64,000 nucleotides of DNA from Dyella sedimenti (GTDB lineage Bacteria > Pseudomonadota > Gammaproteobacteria > Xanthomonadales > Rhodanobacteraceae): NCBI RefSeq assembly GCF_022760995.1, contig NZ_JAKWJO010000002.1, positions 434,001-498,000 on the forward strand, given 5' to 3'. Numbering within the stretch: the stretch's first letter is position 1; each line of letters begins with the position of its first letter. A program made the position numbers and the translations under genes. This document shows positions 9,411 through 18,262 of the stretch, piece after piece. A model generated the notes under the pieces. The model was not told where the DNA came from, searched no databases, and saw only the letters and a list, made by a program, of their open reading frames with translations.

Positions 9411-10303
9411 CCGGCGATCTCCACGAACAGGTCTTCCAGTCCCAGCGCATCGAGGCGCGCGCCGGGCAGGTTGACCGCTTCCGGCCACTGGCCGCTCGCA
9501 TCGCGCTCGATCACCAGGCTGAGGCTGCCGTCGGCGTGGCGCCGCCGGCCTAGCGTGCGGCCGGGCGCGGCCGCCGACATCGCGGCGGGCAGCCACAGGC
9601 GGGCGAAGCGTTCCTTGCTTTCGTCCACGCCGCAGTGGAGCAGCAGCTTGCCTTCGTGCAGGAAGGCGATCTCCGAGGCGACGCGCTCCAGGTCGGACAC
9701 GATATGGGTGGAGAACAGCACCGTGGTGCCGGCCTCGCCCGCGCGCAGCGCGATCTCGCGAAGCAGGTCGCGCCGCGCCACCGGGTCGAGCGCGGCGGCG
9801 GGTTCGTCCAGCACCAGCAGTTCCGGCTGCGAGGCGAGGGCGCGGATCAAGTCCACGCGCTGGCGCTCGCCAGGCGAGAGCTTGCCCAGCAGCTTGTTGG
9901 GCAAGATATCCCAATCGCGCAGCATGGTCCGCGCGAAGGCCGCGTCCCATTGCGGATAGAAGCGGCCCACGTAGTCGAGCATCTGCTGCGAGGTCAGCCA
10001 GGCCAGCGCCTCAGGCTGCTGCGGCACATAGGCCAGCCGCACCTTGGCGCGATCAGACAGCTGCAAGGCCGCCTCGCCGAACACGCGGCATTCGCCCGCC
10101 TGCGGCTGCAGCAGGCCCAGCATGGCGCGGATCAGCGTGGACTTGCCGGCGCCGTTGCGCCCGATCAGACCCAGCACGCTGCCTGGCTGCAGGGTGAGAT
10201 CCACGCCGGCCAGCACCGGCTGGCCCCCGTACTGGTGGGCAAGCCCGCGAACCTGCAGCGGCGCCTCCATGGATTCAGCGGAGGCTTGAAGCACGGCGTT
10301 CAT
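9407..10303 (-). CDS. ABC transporter ATP-binding protein
   Basis: A 298-residue cytoplasmic ATPase. Walker A is GRNGAGKST at residues 48-56, the Q-loop lies around VPQQPEAL, the signature is LSPGERQ at 142-148, Walker B is LLVLDEP at 162-168 and the switch histidine is in FSTHIVSDLE. The C-terminal 80 residues are an accessory region ending in LEDLFVEIAG, common in two-component exporters. It follows the GntR gene by 49 bp and overlaps the permease gene by four bases, so the three genes form one operon. Confidence 0.92.
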   Translation of the reverse strand: MNAVLQASAESMEAPLQVRGLAHQYGGQPVLAGVDLTLQPGSVLGLIGRNGAGKSTLIRAMLGLLQPQAGECRVFGEAALQLSDRAKVRLAYVPQQPEALAWLTSQQMLDYVGRFYPQWDAAFARTMLRDWDILPNKLLGKLSPGERQRVDLIRALASQPELLVLDEPAAALDPVARRDLLREIALRAGEAGTTVLFSTHIVSDLERVASEIAFLHEGKLLLHCGVDESKERFARLWLPAAMSAAAPGRTLGRRRHADGSLSLVIERDASGQWPEAVNLPGARLDALGLEDLFVEIAG

Positions 10304-10352
10304 CGACTACTCCTTCCATCGGACGACGAAAACGGGTTGGGGAGGGGAAGGC

Positions 10353-10739
10353 TCATCGTTCCCCCATCAGCTTGCCGAGCCGGCGCAGCACGGATTCGGC
10401 CGGCAATTCCAGCTCGCGCGCCTGGCGCGCCACGTCGGCCAGCTGCGGTTCGAGCAGGGCCAGCCGCTGTGCGGGCGTGGAGGCGCGGCCCGCGCCGGCG
10501 GCGATCGCCATGCCCTTGCCGCGCAGGCGTTCCAGCAGGCCTTCCGACTCGGCGATGCCATAGGCGCGCGACACGGTCATCGGATTCACCGCGTGGAAGC
10601 CGGCCACCTCGCGCACCGAGGGCAGCAGCTCGCCGGGCGAGAGCTGGCCACCGGCGATCAGCCGGCGCAGCTGCTCCACGATCTGCCGGTAGATCGGCTC
10701 GGCCGAGGTGGGTTGTATGGCGAAGATCGAGGCATCCAT
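10353..10739 (-). CDS. GntR-family regulator, YtrA type
   Basis: A 128-residue DNA-binding protein. Residues 12-80 are the GntR winged helix (PIYRQIVEQLRRLIAGGQL, LLPSVREVAG, NPMTVSRAYG, LLERLRGKG). The tail after it is only about 45 residues, which defines the short YtrA subgroup without a large ligand domain. It is the first gene of the operon with the ABC ATPase and permease. Its ATG is one base from a palindrome that overlaps the predicted -10 box, so it probably represses itself and the transporter. The mRNA is predicted to be leaderless. Confidence 0.88.
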   Translation of the reverse strand: MDASIFAIQPTSAEPIYRQIVEQLRRLIAGGQLSPGELLPSVREVAGFHAVNPMTVSRAYGIAESEGLLERLRGKGMAIAAGAGRASTPAQRLALLEPQLADVARQARELELPAESVLRRLGKLMGER

Positions 10740-10776
10740 GTGTATTAATACAACAATACAGTTGGCGCGTGGTCAA
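10740..10776 (-). promoter_or_regulatory. Promoter and palindromic operator of the gntR-ABC operon
   Basis: On the minus strand TTGACC (10776-10771), an 18-bp spacer and TGTATT (10752-10747) form a sigma-70-like promoter. Only seven bases separate the -10 box from the ATG, so transcription should start at or next to the start codon. A perfect 12-bp palindrome TGTATTAATACA (10741-10752) covers the -10 box, and another TGTAT lies just upstream (10760-10756). This fits a YtrA-type autoregulatory operator. Confidence 0.7.
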
Positions 10777-10799
10777 TAGCCCGTCCGTCATGTCCCACG

Positions 10800-10833
10800 A
10801 AAAAGGCCGCCGGTGCGGACACCGGCGGCCTTG
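10800..10833 (-). terminator. Rho-independent terminator of the S9 peptidase gene
   Basis: A perfect 13-bp stem AAGGCCGCCGGTG/CACCGGCGGCCTT (10804-10833) is followed on the minus strand by a T-run (complement of the A-run at 10800-10805). It lies 24 bp beyond the peptidase stop codon. Confidence 0.88.
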
Positions 10834-10856
10834 GGGCGGTCAGGCTGGCGTGAGGC

Positions 10857-12884
10857 TCAGGGTGCGGCGGGCAGATACTTGCCGAACCACAGCAGCGCGC
10901 GCTGCAGCACGTCGCGCTGGTGGTCGGGATCGACGAAGTGATGGCCCTCGTTGGGATACACCACCAGCGAGGTGGGCACGCCCTGCGCGCGCAGCGCATG
11001 CCAGTACTCGAACGACTGCGGCGCGGGACACTCGGCGTCGCGGTCACCCACCACGATCAGCGTCGGCGCCTTCACCTGCTTGATGTAGTTGATGGCGGAA
11101 CTCTTGGCGTACGCCGCCGGGTCGTCGTACACCGAGGCGCCGAAGAACGGGATCATCCACTGGTCGATCAGGTTCTGGCCGTAGTAGCTCTGCCAGTTGG
11201 CGATGCCCGCGCCCGCCACCACGGCGCGGAAGCGCTCCGTCTGGGTGGGGATGAACATGCTCATGAAGCCGCCGTAGCTCCAGCCGGTAAGGCCAAGGCG
11301 CTGGTCGTCCACCGGTAGTTTCTTCTCGATGGTGTCGATGCCGGCGAGGATGTCGCGCAGGTCGCCATGGCCGAAGTCCTGGCGGTTGGCCTGCACGTAG
11401 GCCTCGCCCTGGCCGAAGCTGCCGCGCGGGTTGGGCATGAACACGAAGTAGCCCAGCGCGGAGAACGGCGCGCCGCCGAAGCCCACGCCGGGCCAGCGCG
11501 GAATCACCGCCGCCGAGGGGCCACCGTGCACGGTGACGATCATCGGGTAGGACTTCTTGGGATCGTAGTCGGTGGGATAGAGCAGCCAGCCCTGCACGTG
11601 GCGGCCCTCGTTGTCCCATTCCACCGACTCGGCCTTGCCCCAGCCGGGCTTGAGCGCGGCGTTGATGCGGGTGACCGCGGGCGGCGGCGTCCTGCCCAGC
11701 TCGCCCGCGTGGACTTCCGGTGCGGCCGCGTAGGAACTCTGCACGAAGGCGACCCTGCGTCGGTCGGCCGACAGCGACATGGCCATTTCCGCGCTGCCGT
11801 CGCCGATGCTGGCCGGGAGGGTGAACAGCACCGCTTCCTGACTGGCCTGGCCACTGGCGACGCCATAGTCGGCCAGTTCGCTCTGGCCGTTGCGGATCTG
11901 CGCCACCAGCAACCGTTGCGGTCCGGTCCAGGCGAACCACGCCGGCGTCACCTTGGTGCCAGGCGTGAGATCGGTCGGCTCGCCGCCGGCGGCGGGCACG
12001 GTGTAGATATCGCCGCCGGTGGAACCCTGGTCGCTCATCAGGCCGCCGATGAAGCCGATGCGCTGGCCATCCGGCGCCCAGCGTGGCAGCGCGATCTGCA
12101 GGCCATGCAGTGAACCTTTCACGGTGCCCGGGTCGAGCACCAGGATGGCCTTGGCGCCGGCCTGCGCGTTCTGCACGTAGAGCTTGGCGACCCACCAGTT
12201 GTTGTCGCCCGGCGGCGGCGCGCCCACGTAGGCGATGCGTCGTCCGTCCGGCGCCCAGGCGAATTCGTAGGCGTAGGTGCCCGCGTCGCTGAGCAGTCGC
12301 AACTCGCCGCTGGCGGCATCGACCGTGGCCACGCGCTGCACTTCCAGCCCGTCCACGCCGATCTCGCCGGCCGCCGGCTTGGCCGCGTACACCGCGCTGG
12401 CGCGGCGGGTGCCGTTGGGCACATAGAGGAAGCCCAGCGATTTGCCGTCCGGCGACCAACCCAGGTCCTGCGCCACGCCGGCCAGCGCTGCCACGCGGCG
12501 GGGCGCGGCCTTGGCCTGGGTGTCGATGACGAACAGGTCCTTGTGCTCGCCGCCGCTGGCGCAGTCGGACAGGAAGGCCAGGCGGCGCGAATCCGGCGCC
12601 CAAGCGATGTCGGTCTCGCTGCAGCTGCCCGGCTCGGCCGTGCCGATGCGGTGGGCGCCGCTGCCGTCGGCCTTCGCCACCTCGATGCTGCCCTTGCCAT
12701 GCGTGTGCACCACCCAGGCCAGCTGCGTGCCGTCCGGCGAGATCTGCACCGACTCGATCGATTGCACCTTGCCCAGTTCGCCGAGCAATTGCTCGATGCG
12801 GGGATCGACCTTGGCGGGCGCCGCGACGGCAACGGGAGCCAGCGCGGTGGCCAGCAGCAGTGACAGCGGGGCGGATCGGGGCAT
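10857..12884 (-). CDS. S9-family (prolyl oligopeptidase-like) exported peptidase
   Basis: A 675-residue serine peptidase with a signal peptide (LSLLLATALAPVAVAAPA). Residues about 30-400 form a beta-propeller of WD40/TolB-like repeats with recurring SPDG/APDG motifs. The C-terminal alpha/beta hydrolase carries the triad: Ser near 536 in GWSYGGFM, Asp near 614 in VVGDRDAE and His near 648 in NEGHHF. It probably cleaves short peptides in the periplasm or outside the cell, as dipeptidyl or acylaminoacyl peptidases do. It is a single gene with its own terminator. The exact specificity (DPP IV-like or acylaminoacyl) cannot be settled here. Confidence 0.88.
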   Translation of the reverse strand: MPRSAPLSLLLATALAPVAVAAPAKVDPRIEQLLGELGKVQSIESVQISPDGTQLAWVVHTHGKGSIEVAKADGSGAHRIGTAEPGSCSETDIAWAPDSRRLAFLSDCASGGEHKDLFVIDTQAKAAPRRVAALAGVAQDLGWSPDGKSLGFLYVPNGTRRASAVYAAKPAAGEIGVDGLEVQRVATVDAASGELRLLSDAGTYAYEFAWAPDGRRIAYVGAPPPGDNNWWVAKLYVQNAQAGAKAILVLDPGTVKGSLHGLQIALPRWAPDGQRIGFIGGLMSDQGSTGGDIYTVPAAGGEPTDLTPGTKVTPAWFAWTGPQRLLVAQIRNGQSELADYGVASGQASQEAVLFTLPASIGDGSAEMAMSLSADRRRVAFVQSSYAAAPEVHAGELGRTPPPAVTRINAALKPGWGKAESVEWDNEGRHVQGWLLYPTDYDPKKSYPMIVTVHGGPSAAVIPRWPGVGFGGAPFSALGYFVFMPNPRGSFGQGEAYVQANRQDFGHGDLRDILAGIDTIEKKLPVDDQRLGLTGWSYGGFMSMFIPTQTERFRAVVAGAGIANWQSYYGQNLIDQWMIPFFGASVYDDPAAYAKSSAINYIKQVKAPTLIVVGDRDAECPAPQSFEYWHALRAQGVPTSLVVYPNEGHHFVDPDHQRDVLQRALLWFGKYLPAAP

Positions 12885-13188
12885 GGCTGCAATGTCTCGG
12901 TAACGGAACGCGCACGCTAGCAGCTAGGCCGTCGCTCGCCAACCGGGTCCGGTTCCATGGCTGGAAGTGGGCGTATCGCCTGTTTCGTCATGCACATAAC
13001 GCCATATAGGCCACAAGTCATGCCATGCATATGGAGATTTAGACGTCCAAATGAAACTTGCTTCATATTCGTCGAACGGTCACGAAGCCTTCACACTTGG
13101 ATGAAATAGTCGAGCGATCGCCGCGCACGCCGGCATCGCCAGGTCTGCTCTGGCGTGGAAGATTTCGTATCGACAGGGGAATGTTCAC
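12885..13188. other. Intergenic region between the peptidase and TonB receptor genes
   Basis: This 304-bp gap holds the divergent promoters of the peptidase and the TonB receptor. It is less GC-rich around 12990-13100 and has a weak inverted repeat ATGAA-N6-TTCAT (13051-13066). The SD sequence AGGGGA (13175-13180) serves the GTG start of the receptor. No Fur or Pho box and no small gene is evident. Confidence 0.5.
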
Positions 13189-15552
13189 GTGTTGCAAAAA
13201 TCCTTGCTTGCCATAGCCCTGGGCATGGCGCTGTCCGCGGCTGCCCATGCGGCGGACAACCAGCCCGCTCCCGCCAACGGCGACGACGCCACGCCCGCCA
13301 GTGGCGCCACCCAGGATCAGGCCAAGACGCTCAACGAGATTTCGGTCGTCGGCAGCGGCGAATCCCGCCAGGTGCAGGAAGTGCGGCCGAGCAACCAGCA
13401 GACGTTGCCGCCGGGTACCAGCCTGCAGAAAGTGTTGAACTACTTGCCTGGCGTGAACGCGCAATCGGTCGATGCCCTGGGCCTCAACGAGCAGTCGCTC
13501 ACCATGAGCCTGCGTGGCTTCAACTCCACCCGCCTGGGCTACACGCTGGACGGCATGCCGCTGGGCGACAGCTCGTACAACAACTACAACGGCCTCTCCA
13601 TCAACCGTGCCCTGATCCCGGAAAATTTCGGCGGCGCCGAGTTGTCCGAGGGCATCGGCAACCTGGGCACGCCGTCCACCAGCAACCTCGGTGGTACCGT
13701 GGCCTACCGTTCGAGCGACCCGAGCAAGACCATGGGCGCCCGCGTGGCACAGACTTTCGGCAGCGACGATACGCGCCGCAGCTATGCGCGCTTCGATACC
13801 GGCGACTACCACGGCTTCTCGATGTACCTGTCCGGCGCGTACACCACGTCGGACCTGTGGAACAACCAGTCGGCCTACAACACCTCCACCGAAAAGCAGT
13901 TCAATGCCAAGGCTGTGTACGATTTCGACGGCGGTCGCATCACCGCCTTCGCCGACACCTCGCGCACCTCGCAGGCGGACGACTTCTACCTCTCCAAGGA
14001 TGAGATGGGGCGCGGCCTGGGCTGGGACTGGGGCGGCTACGCACCCAACTGGAACAAGGCGCTGAGCCGCGCCTACTGCAACACCGGCAGCTACAACGCC
14101 AAGCTGTGCGATTCAAGCGGTCCGGACCAGGATGCCGACGGCGCCTTTACCGGCGGCCAGATCATGCGCAACGACGACCTCTACTACATCGCCGGCGACT
14201 TCTTCCCCAGCGACACGGTGACCCTGCACGCGCAGGTCTACCACCATGAGGATGCCGGCGCGGGCAACAACTGGAACAGCGGCAGCTGGTCGAACAAGGG
14301 CACGCCCGAGCAGTTGCCGCTGATCATCCGCGAGACGCTTTACACTATCAACCGCACCGGCGCGATCCTCTCGGCCGGCTGGGACGTGGGCATCAACCAC
14401 GTCGAAGGCGGCGTGTGGTACGAGCACAACGTCAGCAGCGCCTCGCGCTACAACTTCACCAACGTCACCGGGCCGATCAACCTCAGCGGTTTCCTCGGTG
14501 GCCAGCCGGATGCCGGCGTGTTCGACCAGCGCACCGTGTGGGAAACCAGGCAGGCCTACCTGCAGGACACCGTCAAGCTGCTCGATGACAAGCTGACCAT
14601 CGAAGGCGGCGTGAAGAGCCCACACGTCACCTCCGACGCCACCGCGCTGCCGGGCATCGCCAAGGCACCGATCTCGCCCAGCTCCAGCAGCCAGTTCGCC
14701 ACCGGCAGCCTGTCGGCCAGCAAGGCGTTCCTGCCGGAAGTCGGCGCGCATTACCAGCTCGGCGCCGGCCAGGAAGTGTTCGCCAGCTACGCCCAGAACA
14801 TCGCCATGTTCCAGGGCGGCTTCAAGCTCGGTCCGCAGGCGGTGAGCCAGGCCACCTGGGATGCCCAGACCACGCCGCTCAAGCCCGAGAAGTCGCGCAG
14901 CGCCGAAGCGGGCTATCGCGTGGTGCAGGACACCTTCCAGGCCTCGGCCGCGGTGTACAAGGTGCGCTTCGACAACCGCCTGCTGCAGTACAACCCCTGC
15001 GATTCGCGCCAGCCGGTGGGCCCCAACTGCGGCAACCGCTTCTACAACGTGGGCGGCGTGAACAGCCACGGCGTGGAGCTGACCTTCCTGTGGACGCCGG
15101 ACAGCCACTTCAGCTGGTACAACTCCGCCTCGTTCAACCGCTCCACCTACGCCAGCAACTACGTGCAGGGCGGCGTGCTGGAACCGACCCAGGGCAAGAT
15201 CCAGGTGGATACGCCGACCAAGCTGTTCTCCAGCGTGGTCACCTACACCTACGGCCCCTGGTTCGCCACGCTGGAAGGCAAGTACACCGGCAAGCGCTAC
15301 TACACCTACACCAATGACCAGGGCTTCGGCGGCTTCACCGTATTCGACGCGGGCGCTGGCTATGACTTCGGCAAGGTGTCGCTGGCCAAGGACGTGCGCC
15401 TGTCCTTCAACATCACCAACCTGACCAACAAGCGTTACGCGGCCAACTTCGACAACAGCGTGTTCGCGCCCACCGATCCCAAGGGCTTGATCTACGTGTT
15501 CCACGCCTCCGCGCCGATCCAGGTGTTCGGTACGCTGGACGTGCGTTTCTAA
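13189..15552 (+). CDS. TonB-dependent outer-membrane receptor
   Basis: A 787-residue receptor with GTG start (AGGGGA eight bases upstream). A signal peptide (SLLAIALGMALSAAAHAA) precedes a short linker and a plug domain (NEISVVGSGESRQVQEV, LNYLPGVNAQSVD, LRGFNSTRLGYTLDG). The rest is a 22-strand barrel type ending with a terminal Phe (GTLDVRF). There is no large N-terminal signalling extension. It takes up a TonB-energised ligand that the sequence does not reveal. The phytase-like esterase gene 55 bp downstream, after a terminator-like hairpin, is a candidate partner that releases the ligand (inference). Confidence 0.92.
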   Translation: MLQKSLLAIALGMALSAAAHAADNQPAPANGDDATPASGATQDQAKTLNEISVVGSGESRQVQEVRPSNQQTLPPGTSLQKVLNYLPGVNAQSVDALGLNEQSLTMSLRGFNSTRLGYTLDGMPLGDSSYNNYNGLSINRALIPENFGGAELSEGIGNLGTPSTSNLGGTVAYRSSDPSKTMGARVAQTFGSDDTRRSYARFDTGDYHGFSMYLSGAYTTSDLWNNQSAYNTSTEKQFNAKAVYDFDGGRITAFADTSRTSQADDFYLSKDEMGRGLGWDWGGYAPNWNKALSRAYCNTGSYNAKLCDSSGPDQDADGAFTGGQIMRNDDLYYIAGDFFPSDTVTLHAQVYHHEDAGAGNNWNSGSWSNKGTPEQLPLIIRETLYTINRTGAILSAGWDVGINHVEGGVWYEHNVSSASRYNFTNVTGPINLSGFLGGQPDAGVFDQRTVWETRQAYLQDTVKLLDDKLTIEGGVKSPHVTSDATALPGIAKAPISPSSSSQFATGSLSASKAFLPEVGAHYQLGAGQEVFASYAQNIAMFQGGFKLGPQAVSQATWDAQTTPLKPEKSRSAEAGYRVVQDTFQASAAVYKVRFDNRLLQYNPCDSRQPVGPNCGNRFYNVGGVNSHGVELTFLWTPDSHFSWYNSASFNRSTYASNYVQGGVLEPTQGKIQVDTPTKLFSSVVTYTYGPWFATLEGKYTGKRYYTYTNDQGFGGFTVFDAGAGYDFGKVSLAKDVRLSFNITNLTNKRYAANFDNSVFAPTDPKGLIYVFHASAPIQVFGTLDVRF

Positions 15553-15561
15553 GCCACCCTT

Positions 15562-15591
15562 GTCCCCGGGCCATGGCCCGGGGACCTTCTT
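15562..15591 (+). terminator. Hairpin after the TonB receptor
   Basis: GTCCCCGGGCC-AT-GGCCCGGGGAC is a perfect palindrome followed by CTTCTTTC. Its T-tract is broken, so it may only partly stop transcription into the esterase gene. Confidence 0.6.
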
Positions 15592-15607
15592 TCGAAGGCT
15601 CGATGAC

Positions 15608-17128
15608 ATGCGACCGAACCCATTCCTCGCGCTGTCGCTGTGGCTGCTGGCGGGGGCTGCCAGTGCCGCGACCGGCTACACCCAGCCGCACCTAAGCCAG
15701 GCCGCGGGCGACGAGTCTGTGACGTTCCAGGGGCAGGCCTTCATCGACCACGGCCTGGTGGGTACCGGACGGCTATCGGCGCAGACCGTGGATTTCATGG
15801 GTGATACGCTCGGCTCGTTCTCCTCGCTGGGCATCCAGCCGGGCAGTTGGCGGCGCGTGGGCGACCATTACGAAGCCGTGCTGTGGACCTTGCCTGATCG
15901 TGGCCTCAACGACCCCGGCGCGCACCTGTTCTACGACTACGCGGCGCGCCTGCATCGCTTCCGCCTGCGCTTCACGCCCGACCAGGGTACGGGCCGTGCG
16001 TCCGCGCAGCAGGTGGAGATCGTGCCGGACGGCGGCCTGGTGCTGACGGACTTCCGTGGCAAGCCGTTCACCGGCGTGGACCCGGCGCAGGGCACGCTGA
16101 CCGAACACGGCATCCTGTTGCCCTCGCCCAGTCATGACCTTGGTGCGGGCAAGGTATCGATCGACGCCGAGTCGCTGCAGTTCACCCGCGACGGCAGCTT
16201 CTACGTCGGCGACGAGTACGCCGCCAACGTCTACTACTTCGACGCGAAGGGCCGCCTGCGCGGCGTCATCACCCCACCGCCGGCCGTGGTGCCGCGCACC
16301 GGCGGCAAGATCGACTTCAACTCGCTGGCGCCGCCGGAGACCGGCCGCCGCAACAACCAGGGCGTGGAGGGCATGTCGCTGTCGCCCGATGGCACGCGCC
16401 TGTTCGTGGCGCTGCAGAGCGCGCTGATCCAGGATTCGGCCAAGGGCAATGCCAGCGGCCGCGTCAACACACGCGTGCTGGTCTACGACGTGAGCCACCA
16501 GGCCACGCCCGCCCACCCCATCGGCCACTACGTCATCACGCTGCCCGCCTATACCGCCAAGGGCGATGGCGGCGCGCTGGACCAGACCGCGGCGCAAAGC
16601 GAAGTGCGCGCGCTGAACGACCACCAGTTCCTGATGCTCTCGCGCGACGGCAACGGCCTGGGCAGCGACAACGGCCGGCCGTTCGTCACCAAGAGCGTGC
16701 TGCTGGTGGATACCAACGGCGCCACCAACCTCGCCGGCAGCCGCTACGAAACGACCACGGCCTCGGTACTCGCCGCGCCGGTGGCTTCCGCGCTGCGCGA
16801 CGATATCCAGCCGCTGGCCTGGGTGGAGCTGGTGAACCTGCTCAATCCGGTGCAGCTCGGCCGCTTCGGGCTCAACCTGGACGATCCCATGCGCCGCGAG
16901 CCAACCACGCTGTCGGAGAAGTGGGAGGCGATGGACCTGGTGCCGACGCTCGACCCGGCCCATCCCGAGGATTGGTTCCTCTTCGTCGGCAACGACAACG
17001 ACTTCATCGCCAGCCATTGCGTGATGCAGGGCCAGGCCTGCGATGCCACGTTCGACAACGACAACCGGCTGCTGGTCTACCGACTGACCTTGCCCACCAT
17101 GCAGCGGCCGTCCGCGCCGGCGCACTGA
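15608..17128 (+). CDS. Secreted esterase-like phytase-family protein
   Basis: A 506-residue exported protein. The ATG at 15608 gives a proper signal peptide (NPFLALSLWLLAGAASA); an in-frame ATG at 15560 lies inside the upstream hairpin and was not used. The body matches the phytase-like esterase domain: DTLGSFSSLGIQPGS, VLWTLPDRGLNDPG, SFYVGDEYAANVYYFD, NNQGVEGMSLSPDGTRLF and EKWEAMDLVPTLDP, the pattern of a beta-propeller hydrolase. It probably removes phosphate or acyl esters outside the cytoplasm. It follows the TonB receptor on the same strand, suggesting joint scavenging. Its stop is 7 bp from the convergent patatin gene. Confidence 0.8.
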   Translation: MRPNPFLALSLWLLAGAASAATGYTQPHLSQAAGDESVTFQGQAFIDHGLVGTGRLSAQTVDFMGDTLGSFSSLGIQPGSWRRVGDHYEAVLWTLPDRGLNDPGAHLFYDYAARLHRFRLRFTPDQGTGRASAQQVEIVPDGGLVLTDFRGKPFTGVDPAQGTLTEHGILLPSPSHDLGAGKVSIDAESLQFTRDGSFYVGDEYAANVYYFDAKGRLRGVITPPPAVVPRTGGKIDFNSLAPPETGRRNNQGVEGMSLSPDGTRLFVALQSALIQDSAKGNASGRVNTRVLVYDVSHQATPAHPIGHYVITLPAYTAKGDGGALDQTAAQSEVRALNDHQFLMLSRDGNGLGSDNGRPFVTKSVLLVDTNGATNLAGSRYETTTASVLAAPVASALRDDIQPLAWVELVNLLNPVQLGRFGLNLDDPMRREPTTLSEKWEAMDLVPTLDPAHPEDWFLFVGNDNDFIASHCVMQGQACDATFDNDNRLLVYRLTLPTMQRPSAPAH

Positions 17129-17135
17129 TCGTGGG

Positions 17136-18074
17136 TCAGGGCGTGGCGCGTGCCGTCGCGGAGGCATTCGCCGCCCGCAGCCGCGCCGCCTGCACGGCGG
17201 CGAGCCGGGCCCTGATCGCCGGCATGGCGGCCAGCGCAGCGCGCTCGCCTTCCATGATGGCCTGGTTCTTCTGCTCGAAATCCGTGGCGCCGATCTGGTT
17301 CACCTTGGGGCGGATCACGATATCCGCCCGCGCCAGCTCCTGTTCGCCCAGCTTCTGGCCCATGATCGCGATCGACTGGCCGACGATGCCGAGCATGCCC
17401 TGCGGGTTGCTGCCGTCGGCCTTGCTGGAGATATCCACCGCGATCACCACGTCGGCGCCGAGCTGACGCGCCGCATCCACCGGCACTGGGCTGACCACGC
17501 CACCGTCGACGTAGTGCCTGCCGTTGATCGCCACCGGCTCGAATACTCCGGGCACGCTGCTGGAGGCGCGCACCGCCTGGCCGGTATTGCCGCGCACGAA
17601 CACCGTGCGCTGGCCCGTCTCCAGCTGGGTGGCCACGGCGGCGAACGGCAGGCCGAGCTTGTCCAGCGGGCGGTTGTTCACCCGCTGGTTCACGTAATCC
17701 TGCAGCGCCTGGCCTTGCACCATGCCGCCGGCGAACAGGCGCACGTCGCGCAGTTGGCCCTCGTCCAGCGAGGAGGCGGTTTCCTGCAGCTGGAACCCAT
17801 CCATGCCGCTGGCGTACAGCGCGCCGACCACGCTGCCCGCACTGGTGCCGGCCACCACATCGGGATGGATGCCGTTGGCTTCCAGCATCTTGATCGCCCC
17901 GATATGCGCAAAGCCCTTGGCCGCGCCGCCGCCCAGTGCCAGCCCGATGCGCAGCTTGGCGGGCGGCTGCAACACCACCACGGGCGGCGGGGTGGGTTTG
18001 GTGCCGAAGCAGGCGCAAAGCGCCAGGCTGGCAAGCAGGGGCAGCAGGCGACGAGGATGGCGGAAGCGGGACAT
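17136..18074 (-). CDS. Patatin-like phospholipase, RssA/lipoprotein type
   Basis: A 312-residue protein beginning MSRFRHPRRLLPLLASLALCAC; a GTG at 18101 would add nine residues. The N-terminus looks like a lipoprotein signal with a cysteine at the end of the hydrophobic stretch. The lipobox (LCAC) is imperfect. The patatin parts are all present: GGGAAKGFAHIG (oxyanion hole), GTSAGS (nucleophile) and YVDGGVVSPVPV (dyad aspartate). It is predicted to cleave phospholipids, probably at the envelope. This is a standard short patatin, unlike the long membrane-domain version at 4595. Confidence 0.87.
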   Translation of the reverse strand: MSRFRHPRRLLPLLASLALCACFGTKPTPPPVVVLQPPAKLRIGLALGGGAAKGFAHIGAIKMLEANGIHPDVVAGTSAGSVVGALYASGMDGFQLQETASSLDEGQLRDVRLFAGGMVQGQALQDYVNQRVNNRPLDKLGLPFAAVATQLETGQRTVFVRGNTGQAVRASSSVPGVFEPVAINGRHYVDGGVVSPVPVDAARQLGADVVIAVDISSKADGSNPQGMLGIVGQSIAIMGQKLGEQELARADIVIRPKVNQIGATDFEQKNQAIMEGERAALAAMPAIRARLAAVQAARLRAANASATARATP

Positions 18075-18262
18075 GGCGGGCGCGCGTGGAGGGATGGGCA
18101 CCGCCGCCCCACGATGGAGGCGACGGCTGGCGCGCGAGTGTAAGGCCGCGATGGGGCGCCGCGGTGTCGGATCCGGGCGCGCCGTTGGGCAGGACTCAGG
18201 ATAAGGCAGGGGCTAGGGCGGACTTGGCACCCCCACTACCCGTCCCCCGTCCCCAGCTCCCC

